The notes under the pieces: generated by a model
The model's input: the letters and a program-made list of their open reading frames with translations, nothing else
Told to the model about the DNA's origin: nothing
Database searches by the model: none
From: Rhopalosiphum padi
Lineage: Eukaryota > Arthropoda > Insecta > Hemiptera > Aphididae
Length of the DNA: 64,000 nt
Assembly (NCBI RefSeq): GCF_020882245.1
Contig: NC_083600.1
Span: 14,508,001 to 14,572,000 of the forward strand
Direction of reading: 5' to 3'
Program-made: the position numbers and the translations under genes
Shown here: piece by piece, positions 13,243 to 25,740 of the stretch
How positions within the stretch are numbered: the stretch's first letter is position 1
How the letters are laid out: each line of letters opens with the position of its first letter

Positions 13243-13450
13243 ATTGATTGGTTTATGATTGTAACTATAATTAAGCAAAAATTATATTTTATGTTAAAAA
13301 GAAAGAAGTATTCATTCACAAAATATATATTAATATAATTATGGTACATACTTATTCTATTTTTTTTTTTTATGACAAACTTGAATACTTAATAAATATA
13401 ATTAAAATTTTAATAGTTTGGACAAAAACTTGGTCACAAAAGTATTCAAT

Positions 13451-13484
<34 letters not shown>

Positions 13485-13798
13485 CATAAGAAACAATATT
13501 ATAACATATTACTTTAGTTACATTTGAATAGTTATGGGCAGTGTTTTAGTTTTTATTTAACTTTTATCAGTAACTAATTGCAATAAGTTGGATAGAAACT
13601 ATTATAATTTATTTCAGATAGCAGTGCTAAATTAGTAAGTATCTTACATAATATACATAGCAGAAAATAATATGAAGGAAAAAACAATCGATCAGTCTCA
13701 AATTGTATAATTTGCTCCATGGTAAGCATCATGTATAAAAGTATACAATCAAAACACTATAAAATATTCACCCGGTAGTCTGATTATTAATTTATACA
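13243..13798. other. Convergent 3' regions of CSPP1-like and PHF7-like genes
   Basis: The two genes end tail to tail about 560 bp apart. On the plus strand AATAAA-type poly(A) signals occur near 13390 and 13447. A pure run of 28 A at 13451-13478 follows the second. It could be an ordinary homopolymer or a scar of retroposition. The minus-strand 3'UTR must start at 13798 and run left, so transcripts may overlap. Confidence 0.5.
13451..13478 (+). repeat. Poly(A) tract
   Basis: Twenty-eight uninterrupted A, directly after CAAT in the 3' flank of the CSPP1-like gene. Confidence 0.9.
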
Positions 13799-16700
13799 TC
13801 ATGTATTATTATTTGTATTATTATTTTCACCATTGTCATCATCATCTGAAGTTAAATCAATACCTGTAAAAATCACAAGATAAATAAATATTTTAATTAT
13901 TACTTAAATAATAATAGTAATATAAAATCAATATTATAAATTTATAATACACTCAGCAAACTATGGTTTTATATTCTAGTATTTTATTTATACGGTGAAA
14001 AATCTGATATAACGGACGAAATGACTAAGTTATGGCAAAAATATATGTATTCCAATGTATTTTGACCTGTCTAAAACAAAATATTTGTATTACAGACACT
14101 AATGTTTCCCTCTCGCCCATGATGATTTCATAACGACAAATATCTTAGTTCAAATCATAATGTAATATCATATGTATGTACTAATACTACAAACTATGAA
14201 AGAGCGTCAATACAGAGCACAATTAAGTATACGTAAAAACACAGATTACGACCAATTACGATAACATTAATAGGCGAGTACCTATTGAATTTATGAAGTT
14301 GAGATACAATTTAACAGAAACAAATTGCAATACCTATAAAAGATAACTAAAAGTAATTCTAATGTTTTTATTTAATTTCCATCAGTTCAGAGTTGTTGTA
14401 TATATTTTTTTTAGCAATGGCACCTTCTGTACAGCATATGGAAATCTTTCAATTTAAATAAAAGGTAGACATTATTCGTTGTAAAGACTAACGGTTTGTC
14501 TTCATATACTTCATTCATATACTTTCTAACAAAATTAAATTTATAATGTTTATGTATAGTATAATAATATGTACAGTACAAAACATTTTTCATTAAACAG
14601 ATGTTTCTAATTTTACTTTTAAAATACTGAAACCAGTCTACAACAGACAATTATTTTGATCCCGTGACTTTCCGTTATATACATGTTTCACTGTATAGAG
14701 AAAAAATATCTAAATTCTCCCATATAAGAGTAATTTTAGGTAGTAGGTTTCTGTGCATGGTCAAAGTGTACCAAATATAACTGTATTAATTAACCATCTA
14801 GCTTGCATTTTGCTAAAACCAATGGTAAAGTAATTTTCAGGTTGTTTTGATTGAATTGGATAAAAAATGATTTTCACCTGATGTAACTCTTAAATGAGAT
14901 GAAGTATAGTATTGTAAAATTAAAATAATTCTTAATATTGTTTTAATTATTTAATTATTTTTATTACTTACTTGCTGCTATGACGTATGCCAAAGTCTTT
15001 GGCTGGTTTCCAGAAAGAGCAAATCTACGGCTAATGCGATTTCTAGTAGTACCTGTACTTATTGATGTATAGCTAGATATTACTGGCATCCGAATTTGAG
15101 GTGCTTGAACTACTTGCATATGCGGTAGTATTTTTGGTGGTTCAATAAAAGTCACACACTATAAAAGTAATTATACATTTATATTATTTTAATGGTTAAC
15201 AGAATAGTTATAAAAGAGTGGTATTTAAGCAATGTTCAATATTTTATTTCAGTCGTTAGAAAAAACTTAAAAAAGAAAAATATATAATTTACTATTAACG
15301 AATAACAATTCTTTGTATTTTTAAATGATTATGTATTATATTCAAGAAACTACTGTAAACAGTTATAACGATTATAAGTACAAACTACAGTTTATTAACA
15401 ATTATTATTTAACCTGTAAAGGTTACCTAAACATTTAAAATAAATTATTGAACAAATGTCAAATAGTAAAATGAAACGTCATTATTTCAATTACACCGGA
15501 AAATAATTTAAATGTTATTACCTGTACACTGCTATCATTACTATCATCTGAAATAACTATTGGATCATCTGATAGTGGCCGAGATGCATTACGCAGCAAT
15601 TCAATATTTTGTCGCTGCATTTCTCTGTCTTCAAACATAATTGAAATACCACTACAATTCCCAACGTCAGGTAATTCTAATCTTCTTTTCTTGGTTTTAT
15701 TTGCATTATCTGAAATTCATTCAATATTAAAATTTTTTTTTTAAATAATACTAGATAAAATATCAGGTATCGGGGAACGATATTTTCTATGCACATAAAA
15801 ACCAAAATATAGTAAACTAATTGTAGTTAATTATTATCACAAATTAGGTGGTTAATTCCAAAAACAGTGAAAGAATTAAACTGTGTTAAGAACCCACATA
15901 AAAAAGGAGGGATACATACTAAGGATTCCTATCAGACATACATTTACAGTTTATAAATGCACTTTAAATTATCCAACAGAATTTTGTGAAAAAGAATAAA
16001 TAATTTCAACTTCAAGCAAGTCTATACCATTCAAATATTTAATTGTAGGTTTTTCAATTATTACTGGCACAATACTATTAATAATATTATAATATACAAA
16101 GGGTTATTGTTATAGTTATATATATCTAAATTTGGTAAAAAAATCATATAATTATTTTTATAATTACTTTATAGTCAGTTTATACGCAAGTACCTAATAT
16201 TATTTTAAAATGAACAGATACATATATTAAAATTTAATAGGTATTTTACTTTGTTAAACATCTTAATAAGCAAATAAAATGGTTGTTTAATAAACAAAAA
16301 ATATAAATTTAAATGGATTTTTTATGAACTTTGAAAAATGTATTATGTAGAATATTTAATTATGATATAAATATTAGATCAATCAAATTTACCATAATAG
16401 TTTACTGCATAATAACTATAATAAAAATAAAATTATAAATTTGTTCTATGGAAAAAGGTGGTTTAGGGAGGACTCCAAAAAATTGAATTCTTAGTTAGGA
16501 TGCTAGAAATATAAGCGATGGGGAAAATGTCCAAAAATTAAATGATTTATATACTAATATATTATTTAAACATTTTTAGTAATTTAAAATTATTAAAATA
16601 TTAAATTAAGTTGTAATTAATGACTACAATACTTATTAGTTATTATCTCAAATATACAAATTCCTATCAGCTCATTAAATTCTGTAAACTAAGAGATAAA

Positions 16701-19700
16701 ATAATTTGAGTAGGTTTACACAACAAAACTTACTTAATTCAGTAAAATCATCTACAGACAATAATTTTAAAGCCATATTCAATTTTGGTATTTATAGATT
16801 TTTTTAAAGCTTAATAAAGCATAAGTATAGAATGTAATAAATTAATTCTAAAATAATAAACCATACCTGTAACGGCTTGACATGCTGAACAGTACCACAC
16901 TTGATCACATTTAAGAGTACTGCATAATTTATGTGTTCCATTTGAACCACATGTATGGCATAATATTATTTCCCATGATCCACTGTTAAATAAAAAATGT
17001 GTTAATTGAATTATTGTATCCATATTTATTTAAAATGTATAAATAAATACTCTTTATTCTATTTTAAAATTAAGTTCATTATTACTAGAATAAAAAGTCT
17101 ATTAAGTACTAGTACCTGAAATTATCTATTTAAAAATTATTGAAGTATATTTACTTATATATAAATTATTGAAAAATATTTAAAAAAATAAATGATTTTC
17201 AATGTATTTAGGGTATATAATAACCCATTATGCAATAGCTATTTGAAATTTAGTTTTTTGTTATTAACATATTTATATAACAGCTTATAGAATTAACATT
17301 TTTTATCGAAAAAGATTTCTTCCAAATAAAATGAATATAATTCTACAATCAAAGATTAAACATAAATATTCAAGAAAAAAACAATAAATTGTATAATTTT
17401 GACATTCCATTAAATAATGTCTATGAAGTCTTTTAAGAACTGTTGGAAGTTATAACTTATATAACACAAATCCAGTCCCTGATTCATCTACAATTGTATT
17501 TCAAAAATTGTCATAATGCACTTGTATATCTATTTTATATGTGCACGTCAAACATTTATGAATATTGAAGTGTCTTTAATTTATTTTTTCTCTTAACAAA
17601 CATCCTATCATATTTAATTATTAATAATATTTACTATAAATAGAAAATTACTAAATATAGGTGCCAGGAATATTACTTGTTTAAATGATCTATTATTTTT
17701 CAGGCATCTCACTAACTAAAACTTATAACAAACCAATGTGAATGCTAGGATTTATTTGTAGAAATGCCAAAGAGTTTAATAATCCTACTTATTAGATAAT
17801 ATTGTATGTCCAGTTTTGGAATATTGATCGGTAATATAAAATTCTTATCAATCGTAGCTGAAACTTAATCTAGGGAGTGAGGCTATTAAAAAAAGTAATA
17901 CACCACAAAATATTGTGAGGAATTCAACTTTTTCAAATTATTATTTAAATACCTATATAGATTATAACCGTAATTAAAACATCACTAATAAAAAGTTTCA
18001 AGAGGAGCCATACACCCATCCCACCTCAGCAGCGATATAGACAGAAATTGTCATTGGGAGGGAGGGGATATATATTCTACCAAAAAACTAGCTATTTTCG
18101 TAAAAAAAATAAAATTGGTAACATAAAGTATGCATATAGAAAAAAAAGGTCATGGAGGGATCGATCTATCTCCCATATCCACCCATGTCACCCCATGTTG
18201 ATTATCAGGGTTCGGATTTTATAGCATTTGTACATATTATTGTATATAGATAAAAATAGTAGAGTTGGCTATAAATTTATTTTATGAACCAGGGATTCCG
18301 AATATGAAATTTAATTTTGCTATTTTTTTTGCATATTTGAAGTATTTTATATGTTTAGTGCTTTTTTTGCTAATATTCATAATGTAATGTTTTATTTTGT
18401 AGTTTTCATAAATCTCGTTTATATTTAATGAAACATTTAAAATATAATAGTATTCATTTATGTGAATCCACACAAAAAATTCACACATTTTCGTTCCATA
18501 TTAATAATTTATAAATAATACAATATTTGACATGTTATTATGCGGCGTATTGGTGGGTTAGCATTCAAGGCAAACATAGGTATATCAGTATATCAGTACA
18601 TGTAAGAATTTTGAAACTGTAACAGAAGATAGTCTTAGTTTTTTTTATAAATGTATAATTTCATACAATTATTTAATAAATATAATACAATTTTGATTTA
18701 AATGTTTTGCTATTTTTAATGTTTTTAGGGCATATTTATGGAGCATATTTTAAGATTTTTTGTAATATTATAGCACATATTTTAGTATTTTTGGTGCTAT
18801 AAAATCCAAACCCTGCTGATTATTTTTCTAATTCAAAATCAGTCATAGACCATTTAATTCAGAAAAAAATATTAAGATTTATGGTTTATTTAATCTTGTT
18901 AATAATAAAATGGATAGCTCAGTTTTAATTTTAGAAACAATTAATCTTTTTTTATTACACTTCATCATCAAAATTACAGCCCTTTTAGGCCTTTAAACAA
19001 AATGCAAATGAACTAAAAATATTGAGTTCTTTTATTATAATATAAATAATGTTCTAATTAATTTCAGGAATTGTCTTACTTCTAATAACTGTATTAGTAT
19101 ATATTAGTAATTGTGTTAGCTTAATGTAATATTCTTTAGAAATGTGCTAAGGAATTACTAAAACTACACAAGATATTTTTGAGCATAGTTGTAATAAAAA
19201 TTTACCAAGCAAATTTTTTTTGCTAACACAAAATTACAAACATACTACTAACTTTAATATTATTAAAAATAATACTTTAATATATTTTACAACATTACAA
19301 TACTAGACTATTTTTTTTTTAACTTCCTTACTTTTAATAATTTTATTTTTGTTTGATACTTTAAGATAATCATGTTCAAATTTTGTTTTTTAATAATTGT
19401 GTGCTTCTTTCAACATAACTATTAGTAACCTGAATCTCAAGGATTCAAGCTATATAAGGGTGGCATATTATAATATATATACAAGTACAGTTTTTCTGTA
19501 GTGTATAACTATTAATTTACATTATTTTCTTAATTTGATATAACAAACGTTGAAAAATTTATTGTGAATTTAAATTTTCATATCTATGCCAATTTCACAA
19601 ACATTTTGCATAGTTACTTGAAATATTTATATTTACATACTATATTCACAACTGCCCCTTAACATAAGTTTTGATGCCTATTCTTAATTTACTAAGATTA

Positions 19701-22184
19701 GAGTCTAAATTTTTATTATTAAAAACAAAATACTTACGATTCGTGTTGAAATTTGCGTTTATCTTGATGAGGACACAAACAAGTTTCTGCATTGCACGTA
19801 CTATGCCTTTCTAAGAGCTCTGCAAAAGCATTGGGTACAGTTTCCCAAGAGGCGTCCCTGTGATTTAATTTTTTCAGGTAACTGTATATAGTATAAAAAT
19901 TATTTAAAGCGTATCATGGTACGCAAATTCATATTATACATAAATGTCCATATCTTATTAGTTACCTAGACTCAATGGCATATAAAAGATATGGAAAACT
20001 GTGACAGCACCAGAGCGCATGTTATTTAGGGGCAATAAATTGTGCTTCTAATTGGTATTTCTAATTTTCACTATTCCTCAAAACCACATTTTTTAATAAT
20101 ATGATTTGAAATGTATGATTTTGTTTATTTGCATATACTACATATGATTTTAGTGCTGAAATTATGAAAATATCAGACCACAGGAAAATACAAAATTGTT
20201 CCATATTTAATTGTTTTTATCCTGTGCATCAACTCAATGTGTTATATTTAATATATTTTTAGACAAGTTCAATGAAATCTAAATTTTTATTTGACTGTAA
20301 ATAACAATGTGTGTATGAGAGATATATGAGCATTGAGCTTATTGTCCGATCTGCTTGTCTATACAATAAGTATAGTATTATACTATATATATATATATAT
20401 TATATGTATATTAAAGTATTATGTATTTATATTATATTAATGCCATACAAATTTCTAGAAACGCTAGCATAAAATAATACAAATAGTCAAATAAGCTATA
20501 GAGATAAAGGTGCAACATTCGTTCTACCAAAATCAAAAATGATATAAATTAAATTTTTATAAGTCAACTTTTACTGATTTTTTTTATGAATTCAAACTTT
20601 GCTATGAAATGGGATGTTTCGTATACAATGTTGCTGTTTTTAATATATTAAATTACAACAATTACAATAAATAAAAGTAAATTTACCTTGATGGTATATA
20701 TATTCCAAGAGTTAACATTCTGCATTTGAAATTGTCAACATTATTGCATAATGGGCATTTAAAAAAGTAGCCAGCACTTAATGCCAGATCTTGAATACAT
20801 CCTCGGTGAAACCAAGCATTACGTTTGCAACATGGTGCCCAAATTGAATTGGGTAAAGGAGATGGTATAACATCATCCTTACAAATAGCACATTGTATGG
20901 GGGCAGAATTTTGTAACTCTGATAAATCTATAGTTTGTGTAATACGATGCTGTTGACAAAACGATCTAAAGGCATTTGTTCCAATGAGTATGATATTTGA
21001 AATTGATTTACAAATATAAAACTATATACTTAAATGACTGGAAATATTGATGCATAGACCCATTTCTCAATCCGCAAGGAAGATGAAACACTTTTCGACA
21101 TTTTACTCCACAACATGATATAGTTGCGCCCTTTTTCTTACAGTAAACACAAGTCTAAAACCATAATTATAAAGTAACTACATTATTACTACGTTTATAT
21201 GCAGCAGTTAATGCGCATTGATTTAGTCTGAGTTAGTTGCATATTAACACATTTTTAATTTGACTTGTCAAATCGAATTAACCCATACTCCGAGATTAAG
21301 AAATGCATGGAAACGCTTTAATGCAAATTAATATTTTAGTGGGAATTTTAAAATGTCAAATTATAATTATTTTGGTCATGGAATCCAAAATATAAAGCAT
21401 AGACTAAAAATATTCGCATTAACTTAAAATTTTATTCGACATCTAATTTTGATATTTTAGGTGCATATTGCATATAAACCCGCTCTTTAATGCGAATTGA
21501 CTCAATGCACATTGAGTTAATTTGCATTAACTGCTGTATATAAACGTAGTACACAAAGTAATTACATGTTGCATACTATAAAACATACTTCTCTAGATCC
21601 TCGGGTTAGTTCAGCTTTAATATCTTTTAATAAAAATCCCCAAATCCCTTCCTTGTCAGCACCATTTTGAACGGCTCTTGAAGACAATAACTGAAAACAA
21701 GTATAATATATTTCTATTCTATTAATAAAATATTAATATTTAAAGAAATCCATTTACAATACAAAAGTAATGAACAATAACATCATTAAGCTGATAAAGC
21801 AGGCCATATAATTTTTCACTGATTTCTTTTTGGCCACAAAACATACACGCTTTGTTATGACTAACGCTCAGCTCTACCAACACATTTTTGGGAATGGGTT
21901 GACGAGCCGTTGGTCTACGTGCCACTCCGTTACCTGTAGAAAAATATACTTCATTAACTTGCTATTTTAAAAATAAATAATAGTTATAGCAGTAAATTAA
22001 AATTTTCAAGTATTTAATTATGGTGATCAATCTGTAAAAAAGTATAATTTTTCGTTCATTATCTAGCAAACGTAAAATGTACAAAGGTGTAAATGAATAT
22101 CCAAAATTCTAGGATACTGAAAATAAAAACCCGGGAAAAAAGAGAAGCTAGTAATTACTCACTTCTTCTAGTCGTTGGCGCCAT
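13799..22184 (-). CDS. PHF7/G2E3-like ePHD-RING protein, 11 exons, frameshifted in exon 6
   Basis: Exons on the minus strand: 22184-22163, 21933-21758, 21690-21589, 21154-21030, 20965-20687, 19858-19738, 16982-16867, 16751-16734, 15709-15522, 15158-14972, 13863-13799 (stop TGA). Ignoring one extra base the product is about 465 residues. Features in order: first zinc cluster CMFCGQ with VHYFCI (residues 37-66); GIWGFLLKDIKAEL; second PHD half CVYCKKKGATISCC...FHLPCG with FQSFKSFCQQH (about 102-148); RING/PHD-like CAIC...CC...WFHRGC...CPLC (about 166-217); RDASWE with ...CHTCGSNGTHKLC...WYCSAC (third PHD); then an acidic/Ser low-complexity tail (SDDSNDSS, TSDDDD). PHF7 and G2E3 have this layout and act as nuclear histone readers or ubiquitin ligases. 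The HECT domain of G2E3 is absent. In exon 6 one surplus T breaks the frame after residue 254 (see finding). Confidence 0.85.
16983..19737 (-). other. PHF7-like intron 6 with hAT insertion
   Basis: 2.75-kb intron between exons 6 and 7. It contains the non-autonomous hAT element at 18206-18815. The stretch 17995-18200, just beside it, is slightly GC-richer and reads like repeat debris. The rest is AT-rich with nothing recognised. Confidence 0.6.
18206..18815. mobile_element. Non-autonomous hAT element with 8-bp target duplication
   Basis: The left tip is CAGGGTTCGGATTTTATAGC. The right tip, reverse-complemented, is CAGGGTTTGGATTTTATAGC: 19 of 20 bases match in inverted orientation. The flanks are TTGATTAT (18198-18205) and CTGATTAT (18816-18823), an 8-bp duplication with one mismatch, as hAT transposases make. 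The 610-bp body is A/T-rich with no transposase. Several short ORFs inside (for example 18282-18488 minus) have no meaning of their own. Confidence 0.85.
19859..20686 (-). other. PHF7-like intron 5
   Basis: 828-bp AT-rich intron with a TA microsatellite near 20380-20405. Nothing else was recognised. Confidence 0.6.
21188..21550. mobile_element. Palindromic MITE in PHF7-like intron 3
   Basis: The ends are inverted copies: left ACTACGTTTATATGCAGCAG and right, reverse-complemented, ACTACGTTTATATACAGCAG, continuing with TTAATGC. Inner parts repeat ATGCGCATTGA / AATGTGCATTGAGT motifs in both orientations, so each arm can also fold on itself. The element fills most of the intron between exons 3 and 4 (21155-21588). 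There is no ORF. The target duplication is not clear; TAC/GTAC at the edges is possible. Confidence 0.75.
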
Positions 22185-22870
22185 AAGCGGTTGATAAATA
22201 TTTGAGCAGTCCTCCTGGTTCCCTATTCGTCACCACATCCAGCGACCCAGTTCGTCAAGAGCAGTAATTATGATGACGAATATCTTTTGCTGCTTTTACA
22301 TTAGTTGATTTTGAATTAAAATTACTAAATTACTCCGCCACTGGAAAATGGCTAACGGACGAAGCGACGTTAAATAATTTAATGATAATGAACGACGTAC
22401 CGTGTCCACCGCTTTGTGGCGGGCACTCGGCAGTCGGCACTGACTTGTGAGATACGCAAAAAGGTTGATGTCGTGGAGTATGTACGAAAAGCGATCCCGT
22501 CTTATGAACCGGACCAGTAACGGTGGGATACACAGGACAGGACGGCAGGACGCCGAAAAACAAAAGTTGTACTGTTGACTGTTGTACTGTTATGGGAAAT
22601 GGGATTTCGGCGTTTTGGCCGTTTAGAGCTATCGGTATTCAATCAAGATGCTTCTCACAGCAAACCGTACTACCGTAGAATACCGTGGTCGGGGTAGGAG
22701 GTCGGCTTTTGAACAATTGTGGCGGGGCGGGGTTTTAGATTTACAGTGTTGCCAAATGTGGTATGCGAACCGGTCGAATTACAGCTGATGCATCATGCAC
22801 CTCCCTAAACAGAGGTTTTGATGGGACGTAGGAGCAATATTTTGAATCAGACTATACATAAGCCCCAGTG
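22185..22870 (-). promoter_or_regulatory. Upstream region of PHF7-like gene
   Basis: Sequence upstream of the ATG at 22184 is CpG-richer than average to about 22750, consistent with a promoter and short 5'UTR. A minus-strand ORF at 22330-22563 lies inside. It has no recognisable motif and would end before the gene's ATG, so it is probably chance or leader sequence. No TATA box was pinned down. Confidence 0.4.
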
Positions 22871-24104
22871 GCCCAGTATGTTATTCTTTTTATGTTTTAT
22901 TTATAATTAGAAATAGGATGTTGATGACCTAAAAAAGTTACAAAAATAACCAAAAAAAAATTGTTTGGTGCCCCTAAAAAATATAAAAATGTTCGTAAAC
23001 AAAATGTATTAAACATTTAAATTTTAAATTTAATTTACAGTAAAAAAATATTTGAAATGCTTAAAAATAAATTATTATAATAATTTTAGTTTTCATTATT
23101 TGTCTGGAGGGAAATTTAAAAATAAATGAAACAATGATTAAAATTAATTTCTTTGAAATCTAAAATTGGAGAAAAATCCCCACGTTGTACGATTAATACC
23201 AAAAATAACCTATAATATGAAAAATGACCTATAGATAGATACAAATAAATGCAAAATAAAATTATTATATTTAAATCAAGGGAGCGTGAAACGAATTTTT
23301 AGCTAAGATGGCATATTATACTATTATAGTATAGGATCATACTGATCATAGGAAAAAAATGCAAAAATCATCAACATCATATCTCTAGTTATAATATAGT
23401 AATACAGTAAAGTTAATGGCTTAGTTCTAAAAGTAGAAGGTAAAATGAACTAAAGATTTAGTTATTTTATAATCGTTTTCCTAAACAGGTAGTTAATTTC
23501 GGTGGAATCAATATAATTCCTTTTATAATATATCTGTAATTATTATATATCTGATCGATGATCGATATGACCGTGGCACTGTACTCCGAATCGTTTTTTC
23601 GTAGGTATATTATACAATAATTTATCATTGAATCCAAATTTAATATTATTTGTGGGGACAAAAAAATTGTACGGTAAACCGTCCAGTTATTGAACACCTT
23701 CCAGTAATTGAACATTGCTTACAAATGTTTTAATTTTAAGAAAATTATTTATCAAAAATGAACGGTTAATATTGTTACTTATTAGTAGTTAGCTGTTCAC
23801 ACTGGGCTTGAAGTGTTCAAACACTAACACGGTGTACACTGGAATCACTGGAATTTCAATTTTTTTAAACTATAATTAATATGTTTAAGTGTAATTTGGT
23901 TTTTTATTGGTTTCATACTAATAATTTTAAAGTATACAGGCATACTAATCTTCCAGTCCAAATTGTAGAAATATAAAATAAAAACCCAATTTATGATTAC
24001 ATTAGAAAAGTAAACAAATCCTAAACTGTTCAATCACTGGTCTGTTCATGTGTATTTTATAAATTGTATTATACGCAATGACCTAACACTAATTTTCTTT
24101 TTTT
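22871..24104. other. Intergenic AT-rich stretch with inverted CCAGTnATTGAACA motifs
   Basis: No gene was recognised. Two direct copies of CCAGTnATTGAACA at about 23683 and 23702 and one inverted copy at about 24030 bracket some 350 bp, which hints at a small foldback element. Short minus-strand ORFs (23467-23715, 23845-24033) have no motif. Confidence 0.45.
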
Positions 24105-24625
24105 AGCTTATTCTAGGCCATTTAGACCCATTGTCGCTTCCAGAACGCCTCGCCATGCCTCCAATACTCTTGTTAATCCATCCCTGACTCCTATAGGAGT
24201 TTCAGATTTCTTTGACACGGTCACTCCACCGCTGTCTTGGTCGTCCTATTGGTATTTTCCGATCTATAGCTTCCACATGTGTCTTCGTTTACTACTCTAC
24301 CCTTCGCTCTCCACACATGTTCTGCCCAGCTATAAGTCTTCGGCTTTTTAGAACACCTATACTATGTCGGTTTCATTTATAACAGTTCTTTTAGTTCTGC
24401 GTTCGTTCATCTTTCGTATTCATTGTTTTCAGTATTCTTTTTAGGACGGAAGATTCTTCGTAATATTTTCCTCTCAAAAATCATTAGCTTCTTCTCGTCT
24501 GCATGTCTTTGTTGAAATGTTGACGCCCATACCCCACATGCATATAATATTGACCAGGGTTTTGTGTAGCCTAATTTTACTTTTCCTTGAAAGTAATTTT
24601 GACTTATTCCCATTTCCCTGCTATT
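24105..24625 (-). mobile_element. Degenerate non-LTR retrotransposon, ORF2 C-terminal fragment
   Basis: The minus strand encodes the region after the reverse-transcriptase core of an endonuclease/RT element. One open stretch (24613-24407) has YACGVWASTFQQRHADEKKL followed by IFERKILRRIFRPK, matching the 'YG.E.W......E..L..FERK.LR.I.GP' pattern of RTE/Jockey/R1-like ORF2 proteins. After a break, PIGRPRQRWSDRVKE (near 24218-24254) matches the downstream 'G.RP.GRPR.RW.D.V' motif. Stops and frame changes separate the pieces, so it is dead. The left edge at about 24105 would be its 3' end. Confidence 0.75.
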
Positions 24626-25252
24626 ATCCTTCGGTTAGGTAACACAAATAATGATCTTAGCTAAAAGCCTAATAATATCACAATATACTATAATATTAAA
24701 ACTAATAACACACTATTAAACTTGCTAACGAATATTTGATATAGCGTACGTCTGTACGTGGCACGCAAGTCAAATTTTCACAATGATTTATGTTTTTGAT
24801 TATCAGTTACGGACGTCACTCCAGATCTCCTTACTACGATATTCGACATCAAAGGCATGTCCCTAGCAAATGGTCGGCCATACATCATGACGATGACATA
24901 CTTTGCCACGGTTATCGTTTTCAACAGTCGTGGTGGATGAAACTTTGAGTCCGCACACCGTTTACGGTCTACGTATCATTAGGAAATAATATGATGCTTT
25001 TTGTAGTGCGACCATTGGCGTCCGTGGTAATTGCTACCTTGTGCAAAAAACCCCGTCTTGTCGGTGGCTCCAGAAGTCGTACACTGGTACACTCAACACT
25101 CGTACCCGTTATGATATTCGGCATCGGAGTCAGTGCAGTACTTACCATTAGTGGTGTCCTAGGGCAATTATTATTGGTTGAGCATAAAGCTTCCCATTTT
25201 TCCCTAATTATTTCTTTTAGTGTTTCGTGATTACTTTTGAATTTTTGATTTT
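24626..25252. other. Unassigned stretch, CpG-richer core at 24740-25200
   Basis: This segment has more CpG than the neighbourhood and contains a 79-codon plus-strand ORF at 24991-25230. Frames on both strands are open for short distances. No domain was recognised and it could be more retroelement debris. Two loosely similar segments (GATATTCGACATC near 24840 and GATATTCGGCATC near 25112) suggest old internal duplication. Confidence 0.3.
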
Positions 25253-25260
25253 TCTACATA

Positions 25261-25732
25261 CATGGCCGGCAAAAGCTATGGGCGACCTGGGCGCCAAACT
25301 GAAAATTATTTTTACTTAATTTATCTTTTAATACGCATTAACAATATTCATTCAAATCTAATGTCGTTTTAATTGAAGATAGGTTTATCTGCAATTATCT
25401 TACATTTATATAATTAATTAGTTTTAATACTAATTATAGTTATAAGTATCAAATTTAAAATTACTATTATTTTTATATTTTAATTTATTTTTTTATGCAA
25501 TGCGGCAATTTTTATAAGTTAATAACCTTATTAAAATATTATAGAATCAGGTAATAAAGTAGTAAATTATAATACAAAATACATAGGTACCTACTAATTT
25601 TATTTAAACTTGCTAAAAAAATAAAATAATTTTACTATTACTCAAACTAGGTGTGTGTGTGTGGGGGGGGGGGGGGGGGGTGGGAGGGAATGGGCCAAAA
25701 CATGGGCGCCAATACTTCTAGCGCTGGCCCTG
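25261..25732. mobile_element. Non-autonomous hAT element with 8-bp target duplication
   Basis: The left tip is CATGGCCGGCAAAAGC and the right tip, reverse-complemented, is CAGGGCCAGCGCTAGA; both continue to a shared GGCGCC about 25-30 bases in. The flanks are TCTACATA (25253-25260) and CCTACATA (25733-25740), an 8-bp duplication with one mismatch. The body is AT-rich and carries (GT)6 followed by 18 G at 25651-25680. There is no transposase. A frame at 25655-25864 that starts in the G tract is spurious. Confidence 0.82.
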
Positions 25733-25740
25733 CCTACATA

